Of a DNA stretch of 64,000 nucleotides, positions 45,418 to 53,365 are shown piece by piece. Position 1 is the first letter of the stretch. Every line of letters begins with the position of its first letter. The position numbers and the translations under genes are program-made. The notes beneath the pieces are model-generated. The model worked only from the letters and a program-made list of their open reading frames with translations, was not told the DNA's origin and ran no database searches. Source of the DNA: DATBLE01 sp963775695 (GTDB lineage Bacteria; Actinomycetota; Thermoleophilia; Gaiellales; Gaiellaceae); assembly GCA_963775695.1 (NCBI GenBank), contig CAVZJU010000018.1, positions 24,156 through 88,155 of the forward strand. The letters run 5' to 3'.

Positions 45418-45544
45418 ACGAGCTGCCTCGTCCGACGGGGACAACCGATCGCCGAGGCTGCCCGCTCCAACGATCCGGCCGCCGCGCAGAGATTGCCTCA
45501 GCGTCGGACCAGAGAAAACCCCGCCTGAGCGGGACTTTCCGAGG

Positions 45545-45618
45545 AGCGGATGAAGGGACTCGAACCCTCGACCTTCTGCATGGCAAGCAGACGCTCTAGC
45601 CAACTGAGCTACATCCGC
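45545..45618 (-). tRNA. tRNA-Gly (GCC)
   Basis: Cloverleaf with acceptor GCGGATG/CATCCGC, D arm AGCTCAGTTGGCTAGAGC, anticodon loop TTGCCAT (GCC), T arm GAGGGTTCGAGTCCCTT and U73. CCA is not encoded (the genome reads CCT). 74 nt. The 45418-45544 stretch before it holds no gene. Confidence 0.95.
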
Positions 45619-45663
45619 GCGGCGGTCAGTATAGCCCGGCCTTCCGGGACCGTCGCTGGCCGG

Positions 45664-46068
45664 CTAGTACGACGCGGAGTCGAGAGCCTCGTTGACGAGC
45701 CGGTCGGCGAGCTCGTTCTGCTCTCGCCGGACGGCCGTGTAGGTGACGCGGCCGATCCCGCCGGCGAGGGTGCTCGCCTCGCGGTGCAGAGCCCGGAGCG
45801 CCTCGTTCTTCACGCGGTATTCGCCCCGCATCTGCTTGACGAGCAGCTCGGAGTCGGAGACCACCTCGAGCTCGCTCACCTCGAGCTCGGAGGCCCGACG
45901 AAGCCCGTCGACGAGGGCGCGGTACTCGGCGACGTTGTTGGTCGCGACGCCGATCGCCGTCCCGCGGGCCTCCAGCACGGTGCCGTCCTCGGCCTCGAGG
46001 ACGAACGCCGAGGCCGCCGGGCCGGGGTTCCCCCGTGCCCCGCCGTCGGTGAAGAGCCGCGCCTTCAC
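45664..46068 (-). CDS. ribonuclease HI family protein
   Basis: 134-aa RNase H-fold protein, cutting RNA in RNA-DNA hybrids. The metal-binding acidic residues are visible: Asp in LFTDGGARGNPGPA, Glu in NNVAEYRALVDGL, Asp in VSDSELLVKQM and the last Asp in NELADRLVNEA. It lacks the basic protrusion of E. coli RNase HI, as is usual for this actinobacterial subfamily, which is often fused to or near phosphatase genes. GTG start, 7 nt after the upstream small gene. Confidence 0.9.
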   Translation of the reverse strand: MKARLFTDGGARGNPGPAASAFVLEAEDGTVLEARGTAIGVATNNVAEYRALVDGLRRASELEVSELEVVSDSELLVKQMRGEYRVKNEALRALHREASTLAGGIGRVTYTAVRREQNELADRLVNEALDSASY

Positions 46069-46075
46069 TCCGCCG

Positions 46076-46273
46076 CTAGGCGGCGTGGGCGAGCCCGGCG
46101 AGGAGCATCCTGGTCAGCTCCGAGCCCAGCTCGTGCTCGAGGCGCGCCCGGACGGCGGCACGCCGCTCCTCGATCGCCTCGGTCCGCTGGGCGGTCAGCT
46201 CGCAGTGCTCGGCCAGGCGGTCGAGCGCCCGATCGAGCCGTGCCGGATCGTCGTTCCGTGGAACGCCCCTCAT
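46076..46273 (-). CDS. small helical protein upstream of RNase H
   Basis: 65-aa protein, mostly one or two amphipathic helices (LDRALDRLAEHCELTAQRTEAI and ERRAAVRARLEHELGSEL regions), so possibly coiled-coil. Function unknown. A GATGAT box ends 6 nt before the ATG, and its stop lies 7 nt before the RNase H gene, so the two are probably an operon. Confidence 0.6.
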   Translation of the reverse strand: MRGVPRNDDPARLDRALDRLAEHCELTAQRTEAIEERRAAVRARLEHELGSELTRMLLAGLAHAA

Positions 46274-46361
46274 GTCTCCATCATCGTCGCTCCCGGGCCG
46301 GACAACATCCCTCGGCCGTCGGGGGTTTAGCTCGGAGCCGATCGGGCCGATACAGCAGGTG

Positions 46362-46808
46362 ATGCTCCCCGCACACAAGCCGGCCTGGCTTCCGCTCGGT
46401 GCCCTGCTCGTGCGCGAAGGATTGATCACGAACGAGCAGCTCGAGCTCGCGTTGATCGACCAGCAGGGAACCGGCCTCCGGCTCGGCGAGTTGCTCGTCC
46501 AGTGGGGCTGGGTCGACTCGACGGCGATCTCCCGGGCGCTGGCGGAACAGTACGAGCTGGAGTTCGTCGATCTCGATTCCGTCGAGGTCGAGCCTGCCGC
46601 CGTCGCTCGCCTCTCGCCGTCCGAGGCTCGCAACCGCGGCGCGATCCCGATCCGCGTGCTGGACGACGACCGCCTGCTCGTCGGCGTCGCAGACCCGACC
46701 GACGTCGGCGCCTGCGACGAGCTGCGCGCCTTGCTCGGTGGGAAGGTCACCCTGGTCGTGGTCGACCAGGTCGAGCTGCACCGCACACTGGCACGAGAGT
46801 ACGGCTAG
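46362..46808 (+). CDS. stand-alone GspE N-terminal (MshEN) domain protein
   Basis: 148-aa protein consisting of the N-terminal domain of type II/IV secretion ATPases: PLGALLVREGLITNEQLELALIDQ (with GxxLV pattern), LGELLVQWGWVDSTAISRAL, then RLSPSEARNRGAIPIRV and DDDRLLVGVADPTD. There is no ATPase domain. Such domains bind cyclic di-GMP in MshE-type proteins, which makes a signalling role possible. An in-frame ATG at 46272 would add 30 residues without family similarity. Confidence 0.8.
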   Translation: MLPAHKPAWLPLGALLVREGLITNEQLELALIDQQGTGLRLGELLVQWGWVDSTAISRALAEQYELEFVDLDSVEVEPAAVARLSPSEARNRGAIPIRVLDDDRLLVGVADPTDVGACDELRALLGGKVTLVVVDQVELHRTLAREYG

Positions 46809-46825
46809 ATCGAAAGGGCCTCGAA

Positions 46826-46899
46826 GGGTCAGGCTTCAGCTGACCCCCGCCTTCGGGTGGCACCGGCGCAAGGCCCGGGGACAGGCTGAAGCCTGTCCC
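46826..46899. repeat. pair of REP-like palindromes
   Basis: Two related inverted repeats stand between convergent genes: GGGTCAG/CTGACCC arms at 46826-46846 and a perfect 10-bp GGGACAGGCT/AGCCTGTCCC hairpin at 46878-46899. Read on opposite strands they are near-copies sharing CAGGCTTCAGC, so they form an inverted doublet. They may act as a bidirectional terminator; the second overlaps the ALDH stop. Confidence 0.6.
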
Positions 46900-48404
46900 T
46901 ACGAGCTCTCGGCGTTGTCGATCTGGGCTCGCTGCAGCTTCCCCGAGTAGTCGACGTAGATCGACTTCCACTCGGTGAAGACGTCCAGAGCCGCCTGGCC
47001 TGCCTCGCGGTGGCCGTTGCCGGTCTCCTTCATCCCGCCGAACGGCAGGTGCACCTCGGCGCCGATCGTGCCGGCGTTGACGTAGGTGATCCCGGTGACC
47101 AGGTCTCGCATCGCGCGGAAGGCGGTGTTCACGTCGCGGGTGAAGATCGACGAAGACAGGCCGTAGCGGACGCCGTTCGCCACGCGGATCGCCTCGTCGG
47201 CGTCCTTCACGGGGATCAGCGCGGTGGTCGGGCCGAAGATCTCCTCCTGCGCCACCCGCATCCCGGGCTCGACGTCGCCGAAGATCGTCGGCCGGTAGTA
47301 GAAGCCTCGTTCGAGCCCGTTGCCGTTCGCGACCTCGCCGCCCGTGAGGAGTGTCGCGCCCTCGTCCTGGCCGATGCCGGTGTACGAGTGGATCTTCTCG
47401 AGCGCCCGCCCGTTGATCACCGGGCCGACGTCGGTGTCGGCCTCCCACCCGGGGCCGAGGCGAAGCTTCTCCGCAGCGGCGACCAGCTTCGACTGAAGCT
47501 CGCCGTAGACCTGCTCGTGGACGATCACGCGGCTCGCGGCGGTGCAGCGCTGGCCCGAGGTGCCGAACGCCGACCAGATGATCCCGTCGGCGGCGAGGTC
47601 GAGATCGGCGTCGCCGAGGACGATCACCGCGTTCTTGCCGCCCAGCTCGAGATGGACGTGCTTGAGGTTGTCGGCGGCCGAGCGCATCACCGCCACGCCG
47701 GTCTCGCGCGACCCGGTCAGCGTGATCACCGGCACGTCCGGGTGCTGGACCAGCCGCTCACCGACCGCTCCCCCACCCCCGTGGACGACGTTGACGACGC
47801 CGGGCGGAACCCCCGCTTCCACCAGCAGCTCGACGAAGCGCTCACCGAGGGCAGGCGTGTCCGTCGCCGGCTTGAAGACGACGGTGTTGCCGCAGACGAG
47901 CGCCGGCGCGATCTTCCAGGACGGAATCGCGATCGGGAAGTTCCACGGCGTGATCACGCCGATCACCCCGATGGGCATGCGCACGCTCATGTTGAACTTG
48001 TCGCGCAGCTCGGACGGAGTGGTCTGGCCGAAGAGGCGCCGCCCCTCGCCCGCCATGTAGAAGCTCATGTCGATCGCTTCCTGGACGTCGCCGCCGGCCT
48101 CGGGGAGCACCTTCCCCATCTCGCGCGACATCAGCAGCGCCAGCTCGTCCTTGTGCTCCCGGACGAGGGCGCCGAAGCGGTAGAGGATCTCGCCGCGGGC
48201 GGGGGCCGGGACGAGCCGCCACCCCTGGTACGCCGCCTTCGCCGCCTCGACCGCGCGGTCGACGTCCTCCGGACCCGAGCGTGGGAACGTCCCGATCGCC
48301 TCCCCCGTCGCAGGGCTCGTGCTCTCGAACGTCTCGCCGGAGACGGCGTCCACCCACTCGCCGCCGATGAAGTTCTGGAAGCTCCGCGTTCCCGTGGCCG
48401 CCAT
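46899..48404 (-). CDS. aldehyde dehydrogenase
   Basis: 501-aa NAD(P)-dependent aldehyde dehydrogenase. The catalytic Glu is in HLELGGKNAVIVLG and the Cys in GTSGQRCTAASR; the cofactor region is TLTGSRETGVAV, and the C-terminal motif is PFGGMKETGNGHREAG. GQRCTAASR and KETGNGHREAG are typical of ALDH7/alpha-ketoglutaric-semialdehyde-type enzymes. The substrate is not assignable. TAGACT ends 6 nt before the ATG (leaderless), the same -10 sequence and spacing as tyrS. Confidence 0.92.
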   Translation of the reverse strand: MAATGTRSFQNFIGGEWVDAVSGETFESTSPATGEAIGTFPRSGPEDVDRAVEAAKAAYQGWRLVPAPARGEILYRFGALVREHKDELALLMSREMGKVLPEAGGDVQEAIDMSFYMAGEGRRLFGQTTPSELRDKFNMSVRMPIGVIGVITPWNFPIAIPSWKIAPALVCGNTVVFKPATDTPALGERFVELLVEAGVPPGVVNVVHGGGGAVGERLVQHPDVPVITLTGSRETGVAVMRSAADNLKHVHLELGGKNAVIVLGDADLDLAADGIIWSAFGTSGQRCTAASRVIVHEQVYGELQSKLVAAAEKLRLGPGWEADTDVGPVINGRALEKIHSYTGIGQDEGATLLTGGEVANGNGLERGFYYRPTIFGDVEPGMRVAQEEIFGPTTALIPVKDADEAIRVANGVRYGLSSSIFTRDVNTAFRAMRDLVTGITYVNAGTIGAEVHLPFGGMKETGNGHREAGQAALDVFTEWKSIYVDYSGKLQRAQIDNAESS

Positions 48405-48410
48405 GCCACG

Positions 48411-48416
48411 AGTCTA
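48411..48416 (-). promoter_or_regulatory. -10 box of the ALDH gene
   Basis: TAGACT on the minus strand ends 6 nt before the ATG at 48404, identical to the tyrS -10 box and spacing. Confidence 0.55.
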
Positions 48417-48441
48417 GATCGACGGCGGCCTCAGGGACGCG

Positions 48442-48660
48442 CTACGCGACGTCGACGTCGGGGAACGTCCCGGCCGCGCGCAGCCTCCGGCGGTCGCGCA
48501 GCTGGCGCATGCCGCCGTACGCGCGGCCTCGGCGCCGGTCGGGCCCCGAGCGGCGATCGACGATCACCGTCACGTTCGGGTTGCCCTCGTAGTAGGCGAC
48601 CATCCGCTCGTAGAGCTCGTCCTCGAGCGCACGCGGGATCACGCAGTAGATCATCGGCAC
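48442..48660 (-). CDS. small basic protein of unknown function
   Basis: 72-aa protein: an N-terminal alpha/beta segment (MIYCVIPRALEDELYERM, then NPNVTVIVDRRSGPDRR) and an Arg-rich C-terminus. The DRRSGPDRR motif occurs at the ends of many small actinobacterial proteins, but its role is unknown. TACAAT (48683-48678) with GGGG before the GTG gives a short leader with a weak ribosome-binding site. It lies 50 nt after the zinc-ribbon gene on the same strand. Confidence 0.7.
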   Translation of the reverse strand: MPMIYCVIPRALEDELYERMVAYYEGNPNVTVIVDRRSGPDRRRGRAYGGMRQLRDRRRLRAAGTFPDVDVA

Positions 48661-48711
48661 CTCGTCCCCACGATCTCATTGTACGAATGGATCGGTCGGA
48701 TGCCAGGGGCC

Positions 48712-49330
48712 TCACAACGGATTTTCGATGTCGGGCAGGATGCCCGTCCCGGGCTCGACCCGCGCGTTCCAGTTCGCGAACGTCGGATCGAGCTCGCCGG
48801 GCTCGAGCCCACGCTCGGCGAGCCGAACGGGCTGCGACGAGCCGGGGCTGACCCGGTACTGGTACCACGAGATCTCCCAGGCGATGGTGATCACGACCTC
48901 GGTGTTCGGCCCGGGAAGGACGACGATGCTCGCCTTCGGCTCGCCGAGACTGCGCGAGATGCCGTCGACCGTCCGCAGCAGCGTCGCTCGCGTTGAAGAG
49001 CGCCGCCGCTTCGAGTTGTGCCTGCTCGCCGGACGAGAGGCGGCGCAGGATCGGCTCGGCGACGATCTGCTCGGTCGCCGGCCGCCGCTGTGTGCCGAAG
49101 ATGGCGGCGAGGCTGAGCGGGCGGCGGCGGCGGGTCTGACGCACTGCAGGACCGATCGGGCTGCCCTCCCGCACCCAGCCGTGGTCGAGCGCGACCTCCT
49201 GGCAGAGCACGCAGACGTCGACGAAGTCGTCCATTCCGTCCGGCGCGAAGCGGAGCGGTCGCTCGCCGACGAGCAGGGTGCGCTCGCAGATCGCGCACTG
49301 CTTCGCCTCCATCGTGCGCATCGTCCTCAC
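48712..49330 (-). CDS. zinc-ribbon protein of unknown function (one frameshift)
   Basis: About 205 aa when one base is removed near 48,975-48,981. The first frame holds two CxxC pairs (CAICERTLL and CVLCQEVALDH), probably a zinc site, then RRRRPLSLAAIF and GEQAQLEAAALFNASDAA. The second frame continues RTVDGISRSLGEPKAS, ITIAWEISWYQYRV and ends LPDIENPL. No family is recognised. TATAGT ends 9 nt before the GTG at 49330. Confidence 0.7.
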
Positions 49331-49339
49331 CGCGCTCAG

Positions 49340-49345
49340 ACTATA
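49340..49345 (-). promoter_or_regulatory. -10 box of the zinc-ribbon protein gene
   Basis: TATAGT on the minus strand, 9 nt before GTG 49330; a leader of about 3 nt would result. Confidence 0.5.
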
Positions 49346-49389
49346 GGCACGTGCAGGGGGTTTTCACTAGGGGAACGCGACGCGTTCTC

Positions 49390-51442
49390 CTAGACCTTCT
49401 CCTCCTCGCGCGCGCGCTTCGTCTCCTCGATGATCTTCTGCGCGATGTGCGTCGGCACCTCGTCGTAGCGCAGAAAGTGCATGTGACAGTCCCCGCGGCC
49501 GCCCGTGAGCGAGGTCAGCGCCTGTGAGTACGTGAGGATCTCCGCCATCGGCACCTCGGCCTTGATCGAGGTCATGCCGCCCACCGGCTCCATCCCCTGC
49601 AGCCGGCCGCGGCGCGAGTTCAGGTCGCCGTTGACCGCGCCGACCGTGTCGTCGGGCACGGTCACCTCGACCTCCATGATCGGCTCGAGCAGCACGGGCT
49701 GGGCCTTCTCGTAGGCGGCCTTGAACGCCATCGAGCCGGCGATCTTGAACGCCATCTCGGAGGAGTCGACGGTGTGGTACGACCCGTCGACCAGCGAGAC
49801 GCGCACGCCCTGGACGGGGGCGCCGGCCAGCTCGCCGTGCTGCATCGCCTCCTGGATGCCCTTGTCCACTGCGGGCCTGAAGCCCTGCGGGATCACGCCG
49901 CCGACGATCTTGTCCACGAACTCGTAGCCGACCCCGTCCTCGAGCGGCTCGAGGACGATCGTCGCGTCGCCGTACTGGCCGCGTCCGCCGGTCTGCTTCT
50001 TGTACTTCCCCTGCGCCCGCGCCTCGGACCGGACCGTCTCCAGGTACGGGACGCGCGGCTGGTGCAGGTCGACCTCCACGCCGAACCGTCGCTTGAGCCG
50101 GTCGACCGCGACCTCGACGTGCATCTGCGACAGGCCCGCGAGCAACTGCTCGCCCGTCTGCTGGTCGCGGCGCATGACCAGGGTCGGATCCTCCTCGGTC
50201 AGCCGGCGGAGCGCCTGGCCCAGCTTCTCCTCTTCGCCCTTCGCCTTCGGCGTGATCGCGAAGCTCATCACCGGCTCGGGGAAGTCGAAGCGCGGGAGCT
50301 CCACCTCCACCTCCTTGTCGACCAGGAGGTCGCCGGTCATCACGTCCTTCAGCTTCGCGACCGCCCCGATGTCCCCCTCGCCGAACGCGTCGGTCGGCGT
50401 GTGCTCCTTCCCCTGCAGGACCAACAGCGAGCCCATCCGCTCCTTCGCAGTGCTCCCGCGCATTGGTCAGGGTGGTGTCGGTCGTGATCGTGCCCGTCAG
50501 GACGCGGAAGACGTTGATCCGGCCGGCGAAGGGATCGGCGATCGTCTTGAAGACGAACGCGGCCGTGGCAGCGCCCTCGATGTCGATCGGCGGGCCCGTC
50601 TTCGCGGGGCTCGGAACGCCCTCGACGAGCAGGTCGAGCAGCGCCGTCGTGCCGAGGTTCTTGGTGGCGACCGCTGCGGCGACCGGGAAGACCTCGCCGC
50701 GCGTGACCGCGTCCTTCAGGGCCTTTGCCACCTCCTCGGCGGAGAGCTCCTGGCCGTCGAGATAGCGCTCCATCAGCCCCTCGTCGGTCTCGACGACCGC
50801 GTCGAGGAGCTTCTCGCGGTACTCGGCGGCCTGATCCGCCAGCTCGGCCGGGATCTCGGCGCGGTCGGCCTCGCGTGCGCCGTCCGGACTCATGTACGCG
50901 CACATGTGCAGGACGTCGACGATGCCGGTGAGCTCGTGCTCGGCGCCGATCGGGATGTGCACGGCCACGCACTTCGACGACAGCTGCGTGCGCACCCCCT
51001 CGAGCGCCCGGAAGAAGTCGGCCCGCTCGCGGTCGAGCATGTTGACGACGACCACGCGGGCGACGTGACCGTCCTCGCCGCGATGCCAGGTCCGCCCCGT
51101 GCCGACCTCGACACCCATCACTCCGCTGACCACGACCAGCTCGCCCTCGACCACGCGCAGCGCTGCGATCGTGTCGCCCTGGAAGCCGGCGTCGCCCGGG
51201 GCGTCGATCAAGTTGATCTTCCGCTCCTGCCACTCGCAGTGGCTGAGCGTGGCCGAGAGGGACATCTGACGCCGGTTCTCGTCGTCGTCCCAGTCGGAGA
51301 CCGTCGTCCCCTGCTCGACCGTCCCGAGCCGGTTGACCGCGCCCGACTGGAACAGGAGCGCCTCGACGAGCGAGGTCTTTCCGGTGCCCCGATGGCCGAC
51401 GACGGCGACGTTGCGGATCTTTCCTGGCTCCTGAGCAGGCAT
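49390..51442 (-). CDS. elongation factor G-like protein EF-G2 (one frameshift)
   Basis: Translational GTPase of the EF-G2 group, 683 aa after removing one base from CCC at 50455-50457. G1 is GHRGTGKTS, G3 reads DAPGD instead of DTPGH (the His that activates water in EF-G is Asp) and G4 reads NMLD instead of NKxD. Domains II to V follow: GGRGQYGDATIV (domain IV start), EMAFKIAGSMAFK and the C-terminal RGDCHMHFLRYDEVP. Altered G motifs are usual for this paralogue, whose function is unclear. A TACCAT -10 box and AGAGGAG precede the ATG. Confidence 0.9.
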
Positions 51443-51475
51443 GCGCGCGAAACTCCTCTGTCGATGTCGACGCCG

Positions 51476-51481
51476 ATGGTA
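51476..51481 (-). promoter_or_regulatory. -10 box of EF-G2 gene
   Basis: TACCAT on the minus strand gives a leader of about 27 nt that carries AGAGGAG (51459-51453), so this gene is Shine-Dalgarno led. Confidence 0.45.
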
Positions 51482-51590
51482 TCTCGCACAAGCTCTCCCC
51501 CCGCAACGGCGCCATCGTGGCCGCGACCGACATGGCGGGCGCGGCCCGGGACGCTTTCTTGGGTGCGACCATGGTCAGGGAGAGGGGCTG

Positions 51591-51647
51591 ATGGGGGAAC
51601 CGGCCGTTCCCCCATGCGAGCGAGCTCGCGCGCGAAGCGCGCGGCGA
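51591..51647 (-). terminator. tandem hairpins between sigma-factor gene and EF-G2
   Basis: A perfect 10-bp stem (ATGGGGGAAC/GTTCCCCCAT, 51591-51615) and a second GC-only hairpin (CGCGCGC-GAA-GCGCGCG region, 51626-51647) lie after the sigma-factor gene. Neither has a T-run. They fill most of the 215-nt gap between the genes. Confidence 0.55.
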
Positions 51648-51657
51648 GCGTCAGTTC

Positions 51658-52440
51658 CTACTCGGCGGTCACGCGCGCCGCAGCGGTGCCGGCCAGGTGC
51701 GCCTTCAGGCGCAGGATCGCCTTGGTGTGCAGCTGCGAGACGCGCGACTCGGTGACGCCCAGCACCTCGCCGATCTCGCGCAGGGTCAGCTCCTCGTAGT
51801 AGTAGAGGGTGATCACGAGCTTCTCGCGCTCCGGCAGGTGCGCGATCGACTCGCCCAGCGCCTCGCGCATCTCGGTCTGGTCGAGCGCCTGCGCCGGCTG
51901 CGGGCCGGACGTGTCCTCGATCGTGTCGATCAGCGAGACCTGGTCGCCGCTTCCCGAGGACACCGTCCAGAGCTCGTCCAGTGCGGCGATCGACGACCGG
52001 GAGATGTCGGTGAGGCTGTCGTCGAGCTCCTCCGTCGAGATCGCCAGCTTCTCGGCGATCTCCTCGTCGGTCGGGGCCCGGTGCAGCTTCGCCTCGAGAA
52101 CGGCGATCGCACGCTCGATGTCGCGGGCGCGCGACCGAACCGACCGCGGCACCCAGTCCATCGCGCGAAGCTCGTCGATGATCGCGCCCTTGATCCGCGC
52201 GATCGCGTACGTCTCGAACTTGACGTCGCGGTCCGGGTCGTAGCGCTCGATCGCGCTGATCAGCCCGAGCAGGCCGTAGGAGACGAGGTCCCCCTCGTCG
52301 ACATGCGCCGGCAGGCCGCTGCCGAGCCTGCCGGCGACGAACTTGACGAGAGGCGCATAGGTGAGGATCAGGCGATCGCGAACTGCGCGGTCGCCGTTCT
52401 TCCTGTACTCGCGCCAGAGGGGCTTGATGTCTTCGGCCAC
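51658..52440 (-). CDS. FliA/WhiG-type RNA polymerase sigma factor
   Basis: 260-aa group 3 sigma factor. Region 2 shows LVKFVAGRLGS and GDLVSYGLLGLISAIERYDP, region 2.4 RFETYAIxRIKGAIIDELR-like sequence and DWVPRSVR, region 3 LEAKLHRAPTDEEIA and region 4 LPEREKLVITLYYYEELTLREIG with the helix-turn-helix LGVTESRVSQLHTKAI. It controls flagellar genes in motile bacteria or development in Streptomyces (WhiG); no flagellar gene is seen nearby. GTG start 13 nt after a TATTCT -10 box. Confidence 0.93.
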   Translation of the reverse strand: MAEDIKPLWREYRKNGDRAVRDRLILTYAPLVKFVAGRLGSGLPAHVDEGDLVSYGLLGLISAIERYDPDRDVKFETYAIARIKGAIIDELRAMDWVPRSVRSRARDIERAIAVLEAKLHRAPTDEEIAEKLAISTEELDDSLTDISRSSIAALDELWTVSSGSGDQVSLIDTIEDTSGPQPAQALDQTEMREALGESIAHLPEREKLVITLYYYEELTLREIGEVLGVTESRVSQLHTKAILRLKAHLAGTAAARVTAE

Positions 52441-52453
52441 GGGGTCGCGCTAG

Positions 52454-52459
52454 AGAATA
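52454..52459 (-). promoter_or_regulatory. -10 box of the sigma-factor gene
   Basis: TATTCT on the minus strand, 13 nt before GTG 52440, leaves a leader of about 6 nt. Confidence 0.45.
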
Positions 52460-52480
52460 CGGTGCGGCCCGGCGGATTCC

Positions 52481-52663
52481 TCAGGGTCGCAGGGCTCTGA
52501 GCGCCAGTCCGCCCATCCAGAGCGTCAACGCGGCGGCGGCAGCGAGGATCACCCACTGGCCTGCAGCCCCTGCGGCGGCCGCGATTCCGCCAAAGGCGAG
52601 GGCGAGCACCGCGAAGAGCGCGCCGAGCGCCCGGCGCTGGGCTGGGGCGGCCACCGCCCGCAT
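52481..52663 (-). CDS. small two-helix membrane protein
   Basis: 60-aa protein, almost entirely hydrophobic: ALGALFAVLALAFGGIAAAA and WVILAAAAALTLWMGGLALR as two helices with short basic ends. Function unknown. The ATG is inferred from the start of the hydrophobic block; no clear ribosome-binding site is seen. Confidence 0.6.
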   Translation of the reverse strand: MRAVAAPAQRRALGALFAVLALAFGGIAAAAGAAGQWVILAAAAALTLWMGGLALRALRP

Positions 52664-52741
52664 GCTATTCGCCGACTGCCCGGGCGGGCGCGCCGCCCCC
52701 ACCGTGTTCGGGGTGAAGCATCTGGTCAGGCGATAGCGTCG

Positions 52742-52747
52742 TATTCT
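52742..52747 (+). promoter_or_regulatory. -10 box of the exported-protein gene pair
   Basis: TATTCT ends 6 nt before the GTG at 52754, a leaderless arrangement. Confidence 0.55.
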
Positions 52748-52753
52748 CACCCG

Positions 52754-53365
52754 GTGGTTCGCCTTGGGTGCCTGATCGTGCTGGTGGCGGCGCTAGCCGC
52801 AGGGCTCGCGTCGGGAGCATGGGCGGACGCCGATCCGGCGAGCGACATGCTCTACGTGGGAGACGTCTTTCTCCCGTACGAGCCCGTGTCCCCGAGCGCC
52901 GCCGGCGAGCTGCGCAGCACGGTCCGGAACGCACGTGCGGAAGGGAAGCCGATCAAGGTCGCCGTGATCGCGACCAAGCGCGACCTCGGCGGTGTGCCGA
53001 CGCTGTTCGGCAACCCCCTCTACTACGCCCGCTTCCTCGGCGCGGAGCTCCAGTTCCTCTACAGCGGGAAGCTGCTCGTGGTCATGCCCCAGGGGGCGGC
53101 CCTCTCCGAGCGGGGGAAGCTGATCGCGAATCCCGCAGTTCTCCACGCCAAGATCGAGCACGGCACCGACGGCCTCGTTCGGACTGCAACGGGGCTCGTC
53201 CGCGACCTGACCGGCACGGAAGGCAGCAGCCAGACGGTGCGGTCGCCGTCGACAGGCGGCGGCTCGTCCACCTGGATCTGGATCGCGGTCGGCGTGGCGG
53301 TCGCGGCGGCGCTCGGCGCGCTCGCGTTCGTGCTCGCCCGCCTTCGGCGGCGAAAGCCGGCGTGA
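52754..53365 (+). CDS. exported protein with C-terminal membrane anchor
   Basis: 203-aa protein with a signal peptide (LIVLVAALAAGLASGAWA), an alpha/beta extracytoplasmic domain (VAVIATKRDLGGVPTLFGNP, then GKLLVVMPQGAAL) and a C-terminal transmembrane helix followed by a basic stop-transfer RLRRRKP. The central pattern is reminiscent of TPM-like domains, but this was not settled. GTG start, leaderless; overlaps the next gene by 4 nt (GTGA). Confidence 0.78.
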   Translation: MVRLGCLIVLVAALAAGLASGAWADADPASDMLYVGDVFLPYEPVSPSAAGELRSTVRNARAEGKPIKVAVIATKRDLGGVPTLFGNPLYYARFLGAELQFLYSGKLLVVMPQGAALSERGKLIANPAVLHAKIEHGTDGLVRTATGLVRDLTGTEGSSQTVRSPSTGGGSSTWIWIAVGVAVAAALGALAFVLARLRRRKPA

